Shown one piece after another: positions 53,760 through 62,769 of a stretch of 64,000 bases of DNA. Below the pieces are notes generated by a model that saw only the letters and a program-made list of their open reading frames with translations, was not told where the DNA came from and searched no databases. Both the position numbers and the translations under genes were made by a program. Origin of the DNA: Hymenobacter chitinivorans DSM 11115 (GTDB lineage: Bacteria > Bacteroidota > Bacteroidia > Cytophagales > Hymenobacteraceae); NCBI RefSeq assembly GCF_002797555.1, contig NZ_PGFA01000005.1:248001-312000 (forward strand), given 5' to 3'. Each line of letters opens with the position of its first letter. Positions within the stretch are counted from its first letter, which is position 1.

Positions 53760-55064
53760 ATGACTTCTGCTGCTCTCGTTACTTCCGTTGCCGCCCGGTG
53801 CCGCCGGTTTCGGCCCTCGTTCTTTCTGGTGCTGCTCGGGCTGCTCCTGACCCAGCTAACCCAGGCCCAGCAGCTGCGGGGCGTCGTGCTCGACAAAGAT
53901 TCCAACCAGCCCCTGCCGTTTGCCAGCGTATCGGTGCCCGGCACCACGCTGGGCACCACCACCAACACCGAAGGCGAGTTTTCCCTGCGGGTCAACAAGC
54001 TGCCCGTGACGCTGCTGATTTCGGAGCTGGGCCACGTGCGCGACACCCTGCGCGTGACCTCCAACGCCGAGCTGCTGCGCGTGTCCCTGGCTTCGGCCAC
54101 CATCACCCTGCCCGAGGTAAAAGTGGGCAGCTACGCCTTCCGCCTCGTCGACCGGGCTTTCCGCCAGCTGCAGCGCAGTAACCGTCAAAAGTTCTACGGC
54201 AAGGCCTTCTACCGGCAAACTACCCGCATTGCCGGGGACCCCACCGAGCTGCAGGAGGTAGTCTGGAACGTGAAATCCACCACGGCCCGCATCGAGGGCA
54301 CGGCCATTGCCCAGGGGCGCTACGCGGCCAAGCCCAGCATTACCAGCTTCAGCAACTTCTCGCTCTACACCAAGTCCTACGGCCTGTATGACGCCAATGC
54401 CGACACCACTAAGTCGCTGGCCCTGCTGAGCCCTAACGTGGTGAAAAATTACCTGTTGGAGCTCAAAGGCATCGTGGCCGGCCCCGACACGACCAAGGGT
54501 GGCATTGCCGAAATTGACTTCATAACCCGCCCCGAGCTGACGCGCTACAAGGCCGAAGGCACCATCTGGATTGACGTGGATAGCTACAAAATCGTGCGCT
54601 ACCGCATGACCACGCCTAACTTCACGGCCACCACGTCCAACCCCGACCAGAAATTCCGCAACACCAAGCTCGACATCGAAATGTCGTTCCAGAACACCGT
54701 GGAGGACGTGGCCCCGCTCGAATACATGAAGGTAAACCTGGCCGCCGACCTGACCACGCCCGGCAAGCCCGCCACCCCAATCACCGTGTCGTCGTTCACG
54801 TTCTTCTTCGATACCAGCACCACGCCCACCACTGTACCCTACGCCCGCGTCAGCGTCGACGACCGGGATTTGGCCGCCATCAAGAGCATCAAGTACGACC
54901 CCGAGTTCTGGGCCAACAACCCGGTGGTGAAGCGCACCCCAGTGGAGGATGAAGTAATTCAGTCCTTCGAGAAAAAAGGTGCTTTCGGTACGATGGTTAC
55001 CAAAGGCAAGTCGGAAACCAAGCCCGACGTACGCATCGACAAGGACGGCCGGGTAGTGAAATAA
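53760..55064 (+). CDS. Exported carboxypeptidase-regulatory-like (CarboxypepD_reg) protein
   Basis: A signal peptide (FFLVLLGLLLTQLTQAQ) is followed by a CarboxypepD_reg-like domain (LRGVVLDKDSNQPLPFASVSVPGTTLGTTTNTEGEFSLRV), a plug-like linker and about 300 residues of predicted beta-structure (YGKAFYRQTTRIAGDPTELQEVVWNV, YKAEGTIWIDVDSYKIVRYRMTTPN). Such proteins are found in Bacteroidota outer membranes and have no assigned function. A TTG at 53757 is a possible alternative start, but the ATG at 53760 is preferred. It ends in a strong bidirectional terminator. Confidence 0.8.
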   Translation: MTSAALVTSVAARCRRFRPSFFLVLLGLLLTQLTQAQQLRGVVLDKDSNQPLPFASVSVPGTTLGTTTNTEGEFSLRVNKLPVTLLISELGHVRDTLRVTSNAELLRVSLASATITLPEVKVGSYAFRLVDRAFRQLQRSNRQKFYGKAFYRQTTRIAGDPTELQEVVWNVKSTTARIEGTAIAQGRYAAKPSITSFSNFSLYTKSYGLYDANADTTKSLALLSPNVVKNYLLELKGIVAGPDTTKGGIAEIDFITRPELTRYKAEGTIWIDVDSYKIVRYRMTTPNFTATTSNPDQKFRNTKLDIEMSFQNTVEDVAPLEYMKVNLAADLTTPGKPATPITVSSFTFFFDTSTTPTTVPYARVSVDDRDLAAIKSIKYDPEFWANNPVVKRTPVEDEVIQSFEKKGAFGTMVTKGKSETKPDVRIDKDGRVVK

Positions 55065-55081
55065 CCCGTTTGCCATTTACA

Positions 55082-55122
55082 CACAAAAAGCCCCCGGAAG
55101 CTACTTCCGGGGGCTTTTTGTG
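55082..55122. terminator. Bidirectional terminator
   Basis: Perfect 19-bp arms (CACAAAAAGCCCCCGGAAG and its complement) surround a 3-nt loop. A and T runs lie on either side, serving convergent genes. Confidence 0.9.
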
Positions 55123-55150
55123 CTTTAAGTTGGGCTGGTTACCAGCCCGG

Positions 55151-55870
55151 CTACGGGTTGGTGCTCCACATGCCGGCTTCCTTGATAAAGATGCGGCGAC
55201 TGAGCTTGAGCTGGGCAATGATGAACTCGGCCAGATCTTCGGGCTGCATCACCTTGTCGGGGTTGCCGTCGGTGAGCTTGTTGCTGATGGCCAATTCCGT
55301 GGCCACGGTGCTGGGCGTGAGGGCCGACACCCGAATGTTGTGCTTGCGCACCTCCTGCATCAGGGACTCGGTCAGGCCCAGAATGGCAAACTTCGAGGCG
55401 CTGTAGGCGCTGGTAGTGGCCGCCCCGCGCTGCCCGGCCGTAGAGGCAATGTTGATAATGTCACCGGTTTCCCGGGCTATCATCTGCGGCAGTACGGCCC
55501 GGGTGGTGTAGTAGGTACCCAGCAGGTTCACCTGGATAATCTTTTCCCACTCGGTCGGCTCCATGTCCACGAGCTTGGCAAAGGTGCCGATGCCGGCGTT
55601 GTTGATCAGAATGTCGATGCTGCCACCCAGCTGGTCCAGGGCCTGCGCTACGGCGGCTTCCACGGCGGCGCGGTCGGCCACGTCGGCCGTGACTACCATA
55701 GCCTGTCCGCCCTGGGCTTCAATTTCGCGGGCCACGGCCTCTAATTGTTGTTGGGTGCGGGCGAGCAGGGCCACGCGCACGCCTTCCTGAGCCAGGGCCA
55801 ACGCAACGGCGCGGCCAATTCCTTTGCCTGCGCCCGTTACCAGGGCTGTTTTGCCGGTAAGTACTTCCAT
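55151..55870 (-). CDS. SDR family NAD(P)-dependent oxidoreductase (FabG-like)
   Basis: Classical short-chain dehydrogenase: the cofactor motif TGAGKGIGRAVALALAQEG, NNAGIG, catalytic Ser-Tyr-Lys in NIASTAGQRGAATTSAYSASKFA and PSTVATEL. It resembles 3-ketoacyl-ACP reductase and related 3-oxoacyl or sugar dehydrogenases. The ATG at 55870 starts the fold; the open frame 27 codons further upstream is not homologous. Length (239 residues) is typical. It is convergent with the CarboxypepD_reg gene. The substrate is not deducible. Confidence 0.9.
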   Translation of the reverse strand: MEVLTGKTALVTGAGKGIGRAVALALAQEGVRVALLARTQQQLEAVAREIEAQGGQAMVVTADVADRAAVEAAVAQALDQLGGSIDILINNAGIGTFAKLVDMEPTEWEKIIQVNLLGTYYTTRAVLPQMIARETGDIINIASTAGQRGAATTSAYSASKFAILGLTESLMQEVRKHNIRVSALTPSTVATELAISNKLTDGNPDKVMQPEDLAEFIIAQLKLSRRIFIKEAGMWSTNP

Positions 55871-56298
55871 AGGGGAGAATGTTAATTGGGAGTGTGGCAG
55901 TATAACCGGGCCCCGGCATTTGGGTTTGGGCCGGAATTCGGGCGCTACCAAGTGAAAACCCTTGCCCTGGCCTTCCCAATTACCTCATTTAAGCTAGGCC
56001 GCGGGCCGCCTTGGGTGCCTGTTCTTTACTTTTTTATCGGAGGTAGCGGTAGCGGAGCGCCACAGTATTGCTGTTGTTTAATATAATAAAAGTTACAAAA
56101 TATGGCTCTTAAATGATTTTAAAGCATGTTTTATGTTGCTTAAGTTATATTAATTAAATTCTCTTTATACGGTAATAGTTATATAATTATAATAAAATAG
56201 TTACCCTTTTGTTTCGGTCTATTTGTATCGCAAAATACGCAATGACGTATGAATAGCAAATTTTAGAGCCACATTTTGGATCTTAAACCCTGACTGCC
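55871..56298. other. 428-bp AT-rich region upstream of a T9SS gene
   Basis: No gene is visible. From about 56080 the sequence is strongly AT-rich (TTAATATAATAAAAGTTAC, TTATATTAATTAAATTC, AATAGTTATATAATTATAATAAAAT), then TTTCGGTCTATTTGTATCG at about 56213 resembles a promoter with the TTTGTATC part also seen in the 19.4/19.9-kb promoters. The next gene starts at 56299. Confidence 0.5.
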
Positions 56299-57612
56299 AT
56301 GAAATCTCATATACTTTCTTTTGTCCTGTTTTTGGCTCTGAGCGCCGCCTCCTTCGGTCAAGCCTACGCCCAAACTACCTTTACCTCCAAGCCCGGCGGC
56401 GGCAAGTGGACGGATGCTTCCACATGGACGGTAACCGGAACCACCACCGGACAAACCGTTCCCACGGACCCGACCATTGCCCGCGGTAAGGAAACCAACG
56501 AAGTCATCGTCATCAACTCGGCCGTGGTGCTCAACCAGGATTACGCCGTGACTGGGCCCGACGGCATGCTGACCATTAATGCTGGCGGCTCGCTGGTCCA
56601 AGACGTGGCTGGGCGCACGCTGAGCTTCGGCAGCCAGAGCGGCCCCGACAAAATGCGCCTGGTGACCAACGGAGTGCTGAACGTATCGAGCCTGAACTTC
56701 TACAAAGCCGACGCCGACATCAACGCCCCGCTGGAAGCCGCCTGCAGCATCACGCTGGCCAACCAGTCGTCGCTCATCATCGACAGCAGCGTTAACATCG
56801 ACGGCAACCTTATTTTGCTGCAGGGCAATAACAGCGTCGAATCGGGCAACCTCGACGGCGCAGGCCAGGTCTTCATTGATGGCTGCGTGATGACCCAGGG
56901 CAACGGCCGCGGCCTGGTGAAAGACTTGTTTGGCAATAACCTGCAGGTCTGCATCAAAGGTCAGGGTTCGGACTGCGGCACGACCGGTATTCAGGGCTTG
57001 ACTTGCAATGAGTTTGCGCTGGAGGAAGTAGCCCAGAATGCCTGTGCGGCGCCGCTGCCCGTGCAGCTCGTAAGCTTTGCGGCCCGCCCCCAGGAGGGCC
57101 GCGTGCTACTCAGCTGGGCTACGGCCTCCGAGCTGCGGTCGGCGGCCTTTACCGTGGAGCGTTCCGCCGATGGCCGCCAGTTTGAGCCGGTAGCTACCGT
57201 GGAGGCCGCGGGCAGCTCCAACACGCTGCGCACCTACTCCAGCCTGGATGCTCGTCCGCTGCCGGGCCTGAACTACTACCGCCTCCGCCAAACCGACACC
57301 GATGGTACCTGGTCCCTGTCGCGCATTCTGACGGTGAATATGCAAGGGAATGCAGCGGCCCCGGCCGCCCTGGAAGTGTACGGTACTGCGGCTCTGCTCA
57401 ACGTAGATCTGCAAACGGCCGGCGTGTGCCAGGCCATCCGGGTCCTCGACAACATGGGCCGGGTGCTGCGCACCGAGCAAATGCCCGCTGGCCTGACTGG
57501 CAGCATCAACCGGCAGCTAACCCTGGACCGTTCCGTGCCCGGTGGCGTCTACATCGTGCAGGCCCTGACCAGCCAAGGCATGGTCAGCAAGCGGGTAATG
57601 CTGACCAACTAA
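56299..57612 (+). CDS. T9SS-secreted surface protein with beta-helix-like region
   Basis: A signal peptide (SHILSFVLFLALSAASFGQAYAQ) is followed by repeats of hydrophobic-Asn-Ser strands (VIVINSAVVLNQDYAVTG, LTINAGGSLVQDVAGRTL, SSLIIDSSVNIDGNLILLQGNNS) typical of a right-handed beta-helix, an Ig-like segment (FTVERSADGRQFEPVATVEA, YRLRQTDTDGTWSLSRIL) and a T9SS sorting domain (IRVLDNMGRVLRTEQ, VPGGVYIVQALTSQGMVSKRVMLTN). It has four Cys in the passenger part. It is probably a surface adhesin or structural protein; no enzyme motif was found. Length 437. Confidence 0.85.
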   Translation: MKSHILSFVLFLALSAASFGQAYAQTTFTSKPGGGKWTDASTWTVTGTTTGQTVPTDPTIARGKETNEVIVINSAVVLNQDYAVTGPDGMLTINAGGSLVQDVAGRTLSFGSQSGPDKMRLVTNGVLNVSSLNFYKADADINAPLEAACSITLANQSSLIIDSSVNIDGNLILLQGNNSVESGNLDGAGQVFIDGCVMTQGNGRGLVKDLFGNNLQVCIKGQGSDCGTTGIQGLTCNEFALEEVAQNACAAPLPVQLVSFAARPQEGRVLLSWATASELRSAAFTVERSADGRQFEPVATVEAAGSSNTLRTYSSLDARPLPGLNYYRLRQTDTDGTWSLSRILTVNMQGNAAAPAALEVYGTAALLNVDLQTAGVCQAIRVLDNMGRVLRTEQMPAGLTGSINRQLTLDRSVPGGVYIVQALTSQGMVSKRVMLTN

Positions 57613-57646
57613 GTTTCGCGGCACTTAGCCGCCCGTTACTTTTTCG

Positions 57647-57680
57647 ACAGGCCCCCGGAAATGATTTTCCGGGGGCCTGT
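57647..57680 (+). terminator. Terminator of the T9SS gene
   Basis: ACAGGCCCCCGGAAA pairs with TTTCCGGGGGCCTGT around a 4-nt loop. Confidence 0.7.
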
Positions 57681-57802
57681 TGGCGTTAGGGGCCGGCCGA
57701 GCCAAAGCCACTGAATCGGGCCGCAGCCCGACGGTGGAGGTTGCGTCTTTTTGAGTCAAACGCTTTACCTTCCAGACCTCAACCACCACACTCCCTTTCG
57801 GA

Positions 57803-59677
57803 ATGAAAAAACTTGCCCTGGGCGGCCTGCTCGCCTGTGCGCTGCTGGCTGGCTGCAACCAGCAGAAAACTACCGACCAAACGGCCGCCGCGACCGGCTC
57901 CGCCGACGTGAAGGACCTCAGCACTCTGTTCGACAACTATTGGGAGGAGCAGGCCAAGCTGTTTCCGCTGAACGCCACGGCCCAGGGCGACAACCGCTAC
58001 AACGACCAGCTGCCCAACGACCAGACCAAAGCCTTCCGCGACGGACTGGTGCAGTTTTATGAGCGCTACCTGGGCCAGCTCGGCAAGTTCAAGCGCGACG
58101 AGCTGTCGGCCAACGACCGGGTGAGCTACGACTTGTTTCAGTACGATTTGCAGATGCGCCTCGACGGCATGAAACAGGGCATCATGGTCGGGTCCGACTA
58201 CCCCACAGTTTGGATGATTCCCTTCACCCAGTTTGGCGGCCTGCCCATTTCGCTGGGTCAGTACGGAGCCGGCACCGGGATTCAGCCCTTCAAAACGGCC
58301 AAGGACTACGACAACTGGCTGGGCCGGGCCCACGGCTTCCCGGTCTGGGCCGACTCGGCCATCAGCAACTTCCGGCAGGGCATGCAGGCGGGCGTGGTGC
58401 TGCCCCGGGCTTTGGTCGAGAAGATGATTCCGCAGATGCGGGACCTAGTGGTGACGGACCCGAGCAAAAGCCTGTTTTACGGGCCCATTACCATGTTTCC
58501 GAAAGATCTGGCCGCGGCCGACCAGCAGCGCCTGACCAAAGCCTACCAGGAAGCCATCCTGCGGGACTTGTCGCCGACCTATAAAAAGCTGGCCGATTTC
58601 CTCGAAAAGGAATACCTGCCCAAAGCCCGCGCCACCACCGGCATCAGCGGCCTGCCCGCCGGGGATGCCAAGTACCGCTACCTGGTAAAATACTGGACGA
58701 CAACGGAGAAGACGCCGGAGGAAATCTACCAGACGGGTTTGGCGGAGGTGAAGCGGATTCGCTCGGAAATGGAGCGGGTCAAGGCGCAGGTGGGCTTCCA
58801 GGGCGACTTGCCGGCCTTCTTCCAGTTTATGAAGACCGACAAGCAATTCATGCCCTACAAAACCCCCGAAGATGTGCTGGCGGCGTTCCGGGGCATTCAG
58901 GCGCGCATCACGCCCAACCTGCCGAAGATGTTTGGGCGCACGCCCAAAACCGGCTTCGAAATTCACCAGACGGAGGCTTTCCGCGCCGCCTCGGCCTCAG
59001 CTGAATATAACCAGGGTACGCCCGACGGCTCCCGCCCGGGCATTTTCTACGTGCCCATTCTCGACGCCAAAACCTTCAACACGACTTCGGGCATGGAGTC
59101 GTTGTTTTTGCACGAGGCCATTCCCGGCCACCACTACCAAGTTTCGCTCCAGCAGGAAAACCAGGACCTGCCCAAGTTCCGCCGCTTTGCCTGGTACGGG
59201 GCCATGGGCGAAGGCTGGGCCCTCTATACCGAAAGCCTGGGCAAGGAGCTGGGCCTCTATACCGACCCCTACCAGTACATGGGCGCCCTGGGCGACGAAA
59301 TTCACCGCGCCATTCGCCTCGTAGTGGACGTGGGCATGCACACCAAAAATATGACCCGGGAGCAGGCCATCAAGTACATGATGGACAATGAGGCTATCAG
59401 TGAGCAGGGCGCCACGGCCGAAATCGAGCGGTACATGGCCATTCCCGGGCAGGCCCTGTCGTATAAAATCGGGCAGCTCAAGATTCAGGAGCTGCGCGAG
59501 AAATACCAGAAGCAGCTCGGGGCCGGGGCCTCGGGCAAGCTGCGCGAAAAGTACCCGCGCCAGAACGGGGAGCATTTCAGCCTCAGCGCCTTCCACGACG
59601 AGCTACTCAAGGACGGCGTGATGCCCCTGCAGGTGCTGGAGCGGAAAATGGATGACTGGGCCGCCGACCAGAAATAG
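57803..59677 (+). CDS. DUF885 family zinc peptidase-like lipoprotein, copy 1
   Basis: A lipobox (ALLAGC-NQ) predicts lipid anchoring. The DUF885 domain shows LFPLNATAQGDNRYNDQLPNDQT, FPVWADSAISNFRQGMQAGVVLP and the metal motif LFLHEAIPGHHYQ (His437-Glu438..His443), plus EGWALYTESLGKELGLY (third ligand Glu). The family is thought to be a metalloprotease or dipeptidase of the envelope. Length 624. A paralogue begins 172 bp after its stop. A 177-bp stretch is almost identical between the copies, far more than the rest. Confidence 0.9.
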   Translation: MKKLALGGLLACALLAGCNQQKTTDQTAAATGSADVKDLSTLFDNYWEEQAKLFPLNATAQGDNRYNDQLPNDQTKAFRDGLVQFYERYLGQLGKFKRDELSANDRVSYDLFQYDLQMRLDGMKQGIMVGSDYPTVWMIPFTQFGGLPISLGQYGAGTGIQPFKTAKDYDNWLGRAHGFPVWADSAISNFRQGMQAGVVLPRALVEKMIPQMRDLVVTDPSKSLFYGPITMFPKDLAAADQQRLTKAYQEAILRDLSPTYKKLADFLEKEYLPKARATTGISGLPAGDAKYRYLVKYWTTTEKTPEEIYQTGLAEVKRIRSEMERVKAQVGFQGDLPAFFQFMKTDKQFMPYKTPEDVLAAFRGIQARITPNLPKMFGRTPKTGFEIHQTEAFRAASASAEYNQGTPDGSRPGIFYVPILDAKTFNTTSGMESLFLHEAIPGHHYQVSLQQENQDLPKFRRFAWYGAMGEGWALYTESLGKELGLYTDPYQYMGALGDEIHRAIRLVVDVGMHTKNMTREQAIKYMMDNEAISEQGATAEIERYMAIPGQALSYKIGQLKIQELREKYQKQLGAGASGKLREKYPRQNGEHFSLSAFHDELLKDGVMPLQVLERKMDDWAADQK

Positions 59678-59696
59678 ACTTTTCGGGAATTGTGAT

Positions 59697-59728
59697 AAAA
59701 AGGGAAGTCCGCCGGGCTTCCCTTTTTT
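59697..59728 (+). terminator. Terminator of DUF885 copy 1
   Basis: AAAAAGGGAAG and CTTCCCTTTTT form the stem, with a T tail, separating the two paralogues. Confidence 0.75.
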
Positions 59729-59795
59729 GTGCAACGGCCACAATTTGCCCGCGCCTACATCAGCTTTAAGCCAGCTAATACTGCAAAGCAGGGAC

Positions 59796-59827
59796 TTTCC
59801 TTTTAGAAGTCGGGCAGCTTATCTTGG
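59796..59827 (+). promoter_or_regulatory. Possible promoter of DUF885 copy 2
   Basis: TTTC (59796-59799), 20 bp, then TATCTTGG (59820-59827) resembles the TTTC-N20-TAnnTTTG pattern with two imperfect bases. The ATG follows 21 bp later. Confidence 0.4.
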
Positions 59828-59848
59828 GAGAAATTTTCTTCCTTCCTC

Positions 59849-61633
59849 ATGAGAAAAACGCTTCTGACCGGCGTGGCCGTGTGCGCCCTGCTGGCTTCCT
59901 TTACCGGTGCTGGTCCGCGCGCCCCGCGGCCGGCCGATGACGATAAGCGCCTGGCCGCGCTGTTTGATGCCTATTGGGAGCGCAACAACCGCCTGTTTCC
60001 ACTCAGCGCCACTTCCCAGGGCGACAACCGCTACAACGACCAGCTGCCCAACGACCAGACCCGGGCCTACCGCGACACGCTGCGGGCCTTCTACCAGGGC
60101 TACCTGAACAAACTCCAGAGTTTTAAGCGGGCCCAGTTGTCCGACAACGACAAAATCAGCTACGACATCTTCCAGTACAAGCTCCAGACCGAGCTCAACG
60201 GCTGGAAGCAAAATGCCTGGCTGACGCCGTTCAAGCAGTTCTGGGGCCTGCCGATTTCCTTCGTGCAGTACGGCTCGGGCGAAGGCGCCCAGCCCTTCAA
60301 AACCGTGCAGGACTACGACAACTGGCTGGTGCGGGCCCGGCAGTTTCCGGTGTGGGCCGACTCGGCCATCGGCAACTTCCGCCGGGGCATGCAGGCCGGC
60401 GTGGTGCTGCCCAAGGCCCTGGTGGTGAAGATGATTCCCCAGGCCCGGGCCCTGGTAGTAACGGACCCGGCCAAGAGTACCTTCTACGGGCCCATCAATA
60501 AGCTGCCGGCCAGCTTTTCGGCCGCCGACAAGCAGCGCCTGACCACGGCCTACCAGCAGCTGATTCTGCGCGACGTAGTGCCGACGTACCAGAAGCTGGC
60601 CGATTTCCTCGAAAAGGAATACCTACCCAAGGCCCGCACCACCACCGGCCTGGCCGACGTGCCCGGCGGCCCCGAGCTCTACAAATTCTACGTTAAGAAC
60701 TGGACGACAACGGAGAAGACGCCGGAGGAAATCTACCAGACGGGTTTGGCGGAGGTGAAGCGGATTCGCACGGAAATGGAGCGGGTCAAGGCGCAGGTGG
60801 GCTTCCAGGGCGACTTGCCGGCCTTCTTCCAGTTCATGAAGACCGACAAGCAATTCATGCCCTACAAAACCCCCGAGGAAGTGCTGACGGCTTACCGCGC
60901 CATCCAGGCCCGGATTACGCCTAATCTGCCCAAGTACTTCAGCCGCCAGCCCAAGAGCCCGTTTGAAATCCGGCAGACGGAGGCTTTCCGCGCCGCCTCG
61001 GCCTCGGCCGAGTACAACCGCGCCGCCGCCGACGGCTCCCGCCCGGGCATTTTCTACGTGCCCATTCTGGATGCCGCCACGTTTACCACGCCGGGCATGG
61101 AGTCGTTGTTTTTGCACGAGGCCATTCCGGGGCACCACTTCCATATTTCCTTGCAGCAGGAAAACACTGCCCTGCCCAAGTTTCGGCGGTTTGGGGGCTA
61201 CAGCGCCAGCTCGGAAGGCTGGGCCCTCTATACCGAAAGCCTGGGCAAGGACTTGGGTCTTTACACCGACCCCTACCAATATATGGGGGCCCTCAGCAAC
61301 GAAATTCACCGCGCCATTCGCCTCGTGGTCGACGTGGGCATGAACACCAAGGGCATGACCCGGGAGCAGGCCATCAAGTACATGATGGACAATGAGGCCA
61401 TCAATGAGCAGAAAGCCACGGCCGAAATCGAGCGGTACATGGCTATTCCCGGGCAGGCCCTGTCGTATAAAATCGGGCAGCTCAAGATTCAGGAGCTGCG
61501 CGACAAGTACAAAAAGCAGCTGGGCCCGAAATTCAGCCTGCGCGCCTTTCACGACGAGTTTCTCAAGGACGGCATCATGCCCCTGGCCGTGCTGGAGCGC
61601 AAGATGGACGCCTGGGCCGCCGCTCAGAAGTAG
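59849..61633 (+). CDS. DUF885 family zinc peptidase-like protein, copy 2
   Basis: This paralogue (594 residues) has the same motifs: LFPLSATSQGDNRYNDQLPNDQT, LFLHEAIPGHHFHIS (His423) and EGWALYTESLGKDLGLY. Unlike copy 1 the leader has no lipobox Cys (LLASFTGAGPRAPRP), so it should be soluble in the periplasm after signal peptidase I cleavage. Two short deletions and several divergent stretches distinguish it. The stretch 60700-60876 differs from copy 1 at only two positions. It has its own promoter candidate and terminator. Confidence 0.9.
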   Translation: MRKTLLTGVAVCALLASFTGAGPRAPRPADDDKRLAALFDAYWERNNRLFPLSATSQGDNRYNDQLPNDQTRAYRDTLRAFYQGYLNKLQSFKRAQLSDNDKISYDIFQYKLQTELNGWKQNAWLTPFKQFWGLPISFVQYGSGEGAQPFKTVQDYDNWLVRARQFPVWADSAIGNFRRGMQAGVVLPKALVVKMIPQARALVVTDPAKSTFYGPINKLPASFSAADKQRLTTAYQQLILRDVVPTYQKLADFLEKEYLPKARTTTGLADVPGGPELYKFYVKNWTTTEKTPEEIYQTGLAEVKRIRTEMERVKAQVGFQGDLPAFFQFMKTDKQFMPYKTPEEVLTAYRAIQARITPNLPKYFSRQPKSPFEIRQTEAFRAASASAEYNRAAADGSRPGIFYVPILDAATFTTPGMESLFLHEAIPGHHFHISLQQENTALPKFRRFGGYSASSEGWALYTESLGKDLGLYTDPYQYMGALSNEIHRAIRLVVDVGMNTKGMTREQAIKYMMDNEAINEQKATAEIERYMAIPGQALSYKIGQLKIQELRDKYKKQLGPKFSLRAFHDEFLKDGIMPLAVLERKMDAWAAAQK

Positions 61634-61649
61634 CCGGGGATACCCCGCA

Positions 61650-61693
61650 AAACGGCCCCTGTTCCGACTAGCTAGTCGGAACAGGGGCCGTTT
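61650..61693. terminator. 44-bp perfect palindromic terminator
   Basis: AAACGGCCCCTGTTCCGACT and its exact complement (with the AG/CT centre) form a 22-bp stem without loop after DUF885 copy 2. Confidence 0.85.
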
Positions 61694-61722
61694 GCATTAC
61701 CCATAAAATAAGCCGATAATAA

Positions 61723-61767
61723 AACTCCGGCAGGCGGCCCTACTAGACCGGGCTACCTGCCGGAGTT
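61723..61767 (-). terminator. Terminator of the repeat lipoprotein gene
   Basis: AACTCCGGCAGG (61723-61734) pairs with CCTGCCGGAGTT (61756-61767). On the minus strand it is followed by TTATTAT. Confidence 0.65.
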
Positions 61768-61794
61768 GCGGACTAACACAAAGAATACACTCTA

Positions 61795-62472
61795 TCAAGT
61801 AGTTGAGCCGCCCGTCGAGCCCGACGTAGTACCGCTGGTCGTGCCCGTAGTGCTGCCGCTGGTAGTACCCGAAGTCGTGCCCGTGGTGGAGCCGGAAGTT
61901 GTACCCGACGTGGTGCCGGTCGTGGAGCCACTGGTGGTGCCGGAGGTAGTACCAGTTGTCGAGCCGCTGGTGGTGCCGCTGGTCGTACCCGTAGTGCTGC
62001 CGCTAGTTGTACCCGAAGTAGTACCCGTAGTGCTGCCACTGGTTGTGCCCGAGGTGGTGCCAGTAGTGGAGCCCGACGTAGTGCCGCTGGTGGTACCCGT
62101 GGTTGAACCGGAGGTGGTGCCGCTCGTAGTGCCCGACGTCGTACCAGTCGTAGAGCCGGAAGTTGTACCGCTGGTGGTGCCGGTGGTGCTACCGCTCGTA
62201 GAGCCAGAGGTAGTACCGCTCGTGGTGCCCGATGTCGAGCTGGTGGTAGAGCCGCTGGTGGTACCCGAGGTAGTGCCCGATGTGCTACTGGTTGTGGAGC
62301 CCGACGTGGAGCCGGACGTAGTACCCGACGTAGTGCCCGAGGTAGTACCGGAAGTGGTGCTGCCGGAGGTGGTGGAAGGCGTGTTATCGTCGTCGTCGTC
62401 GTCGCAGGCGGTGAAGGCCAGGGAGGAGCAGAGCAGAGCGCCGGTCAGCAGTGGAAGCCAAGTCTTTTTCAT
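61795..62472 (-). CDS. Ser/Thr/Gly-repeat lipoprotein
   Basis: The signal peptide (KKTWLPLLTGALLCSSLAFTAC) ends in a lipobox, followed by DDDDDDN and then about 190 residues made only of Ser, Thr and Gly in a 12-residue pattern (SGTTSGSTTGTT). Thr uses all four codons and Ser five, scattered among copies, so the protein pattern is conserved while the DNA differs. Such tails may be O-glycosylated stalks or surface polymers. The plus-strand frame covering this region (Val/Pro/Glu repeats) is rejected. Function unknown; length may vary between strains. Confidence 0.75.
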   Translation of the reverse strand: MKKTWLPLLTGALLCSSLAFTACDDDDDDNTPSTTSGSTTSGTTSGTTSGTTSGSTSGSTTSSTSGTTSGTTSGSTTSSTSGTTSGTTSGSTSGSTTGTTSGTTSGSTTGTTSGTTSGTTSGSTTGTTSGTTSGSTTGTTSGTTSGSTTGTTSGTTSGSTTGTTSGTTSGSTTGTTSGTTSGSTTGTTSGTTSGSTTGTTSGTTSGSTTGTTSGTTSGSTGGSTT

Positions 62473-62769
62473 ACAGAAAGACAGTTTTAAAGGGTGATAG
62501 ATGATCTGGTAAACAGCCCTTTATACGCCCCGCCAACCGATGCTTCCGGCTTACGACCCACTGAAGAAACACGGAATTTACTAGGCGAAAAACGCAGCCT
62601 CCGCATTTTTTCAAAAGGGTTGTCGGTGGTTATCAGTATTTTACTTACACAATTCGGGTCTTGGTCGTGGCCCGCACCGCGCCCTGGCCCCGGCCGGGCG
62701 GGCGGCCCCCGGCCGGCAGCTGAACAAAAGCCGGGGTTGACGGTCATTGCTGGGTACAACCTTCCCGCC
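62473..62769. other. Intergenic region upstream of the flavin reductase gene
   Basis: About 300 bp between the divergent repeat lipoprotein and flavin reductase genes. It contains no recognisable gene. The longer open frame into the flavin reductase gene has no homology before 62770. Confidence 0.5.

Noticed and set aside
61766..62497. 243-codon plus-strand frame with Val/Pro/Glu repeats
   Set aside because: The opposite strand encodes a lipoprotein signal peptide with lipobox before its repeats and has a terminator; the plus frame has no signal or upstream promoter.
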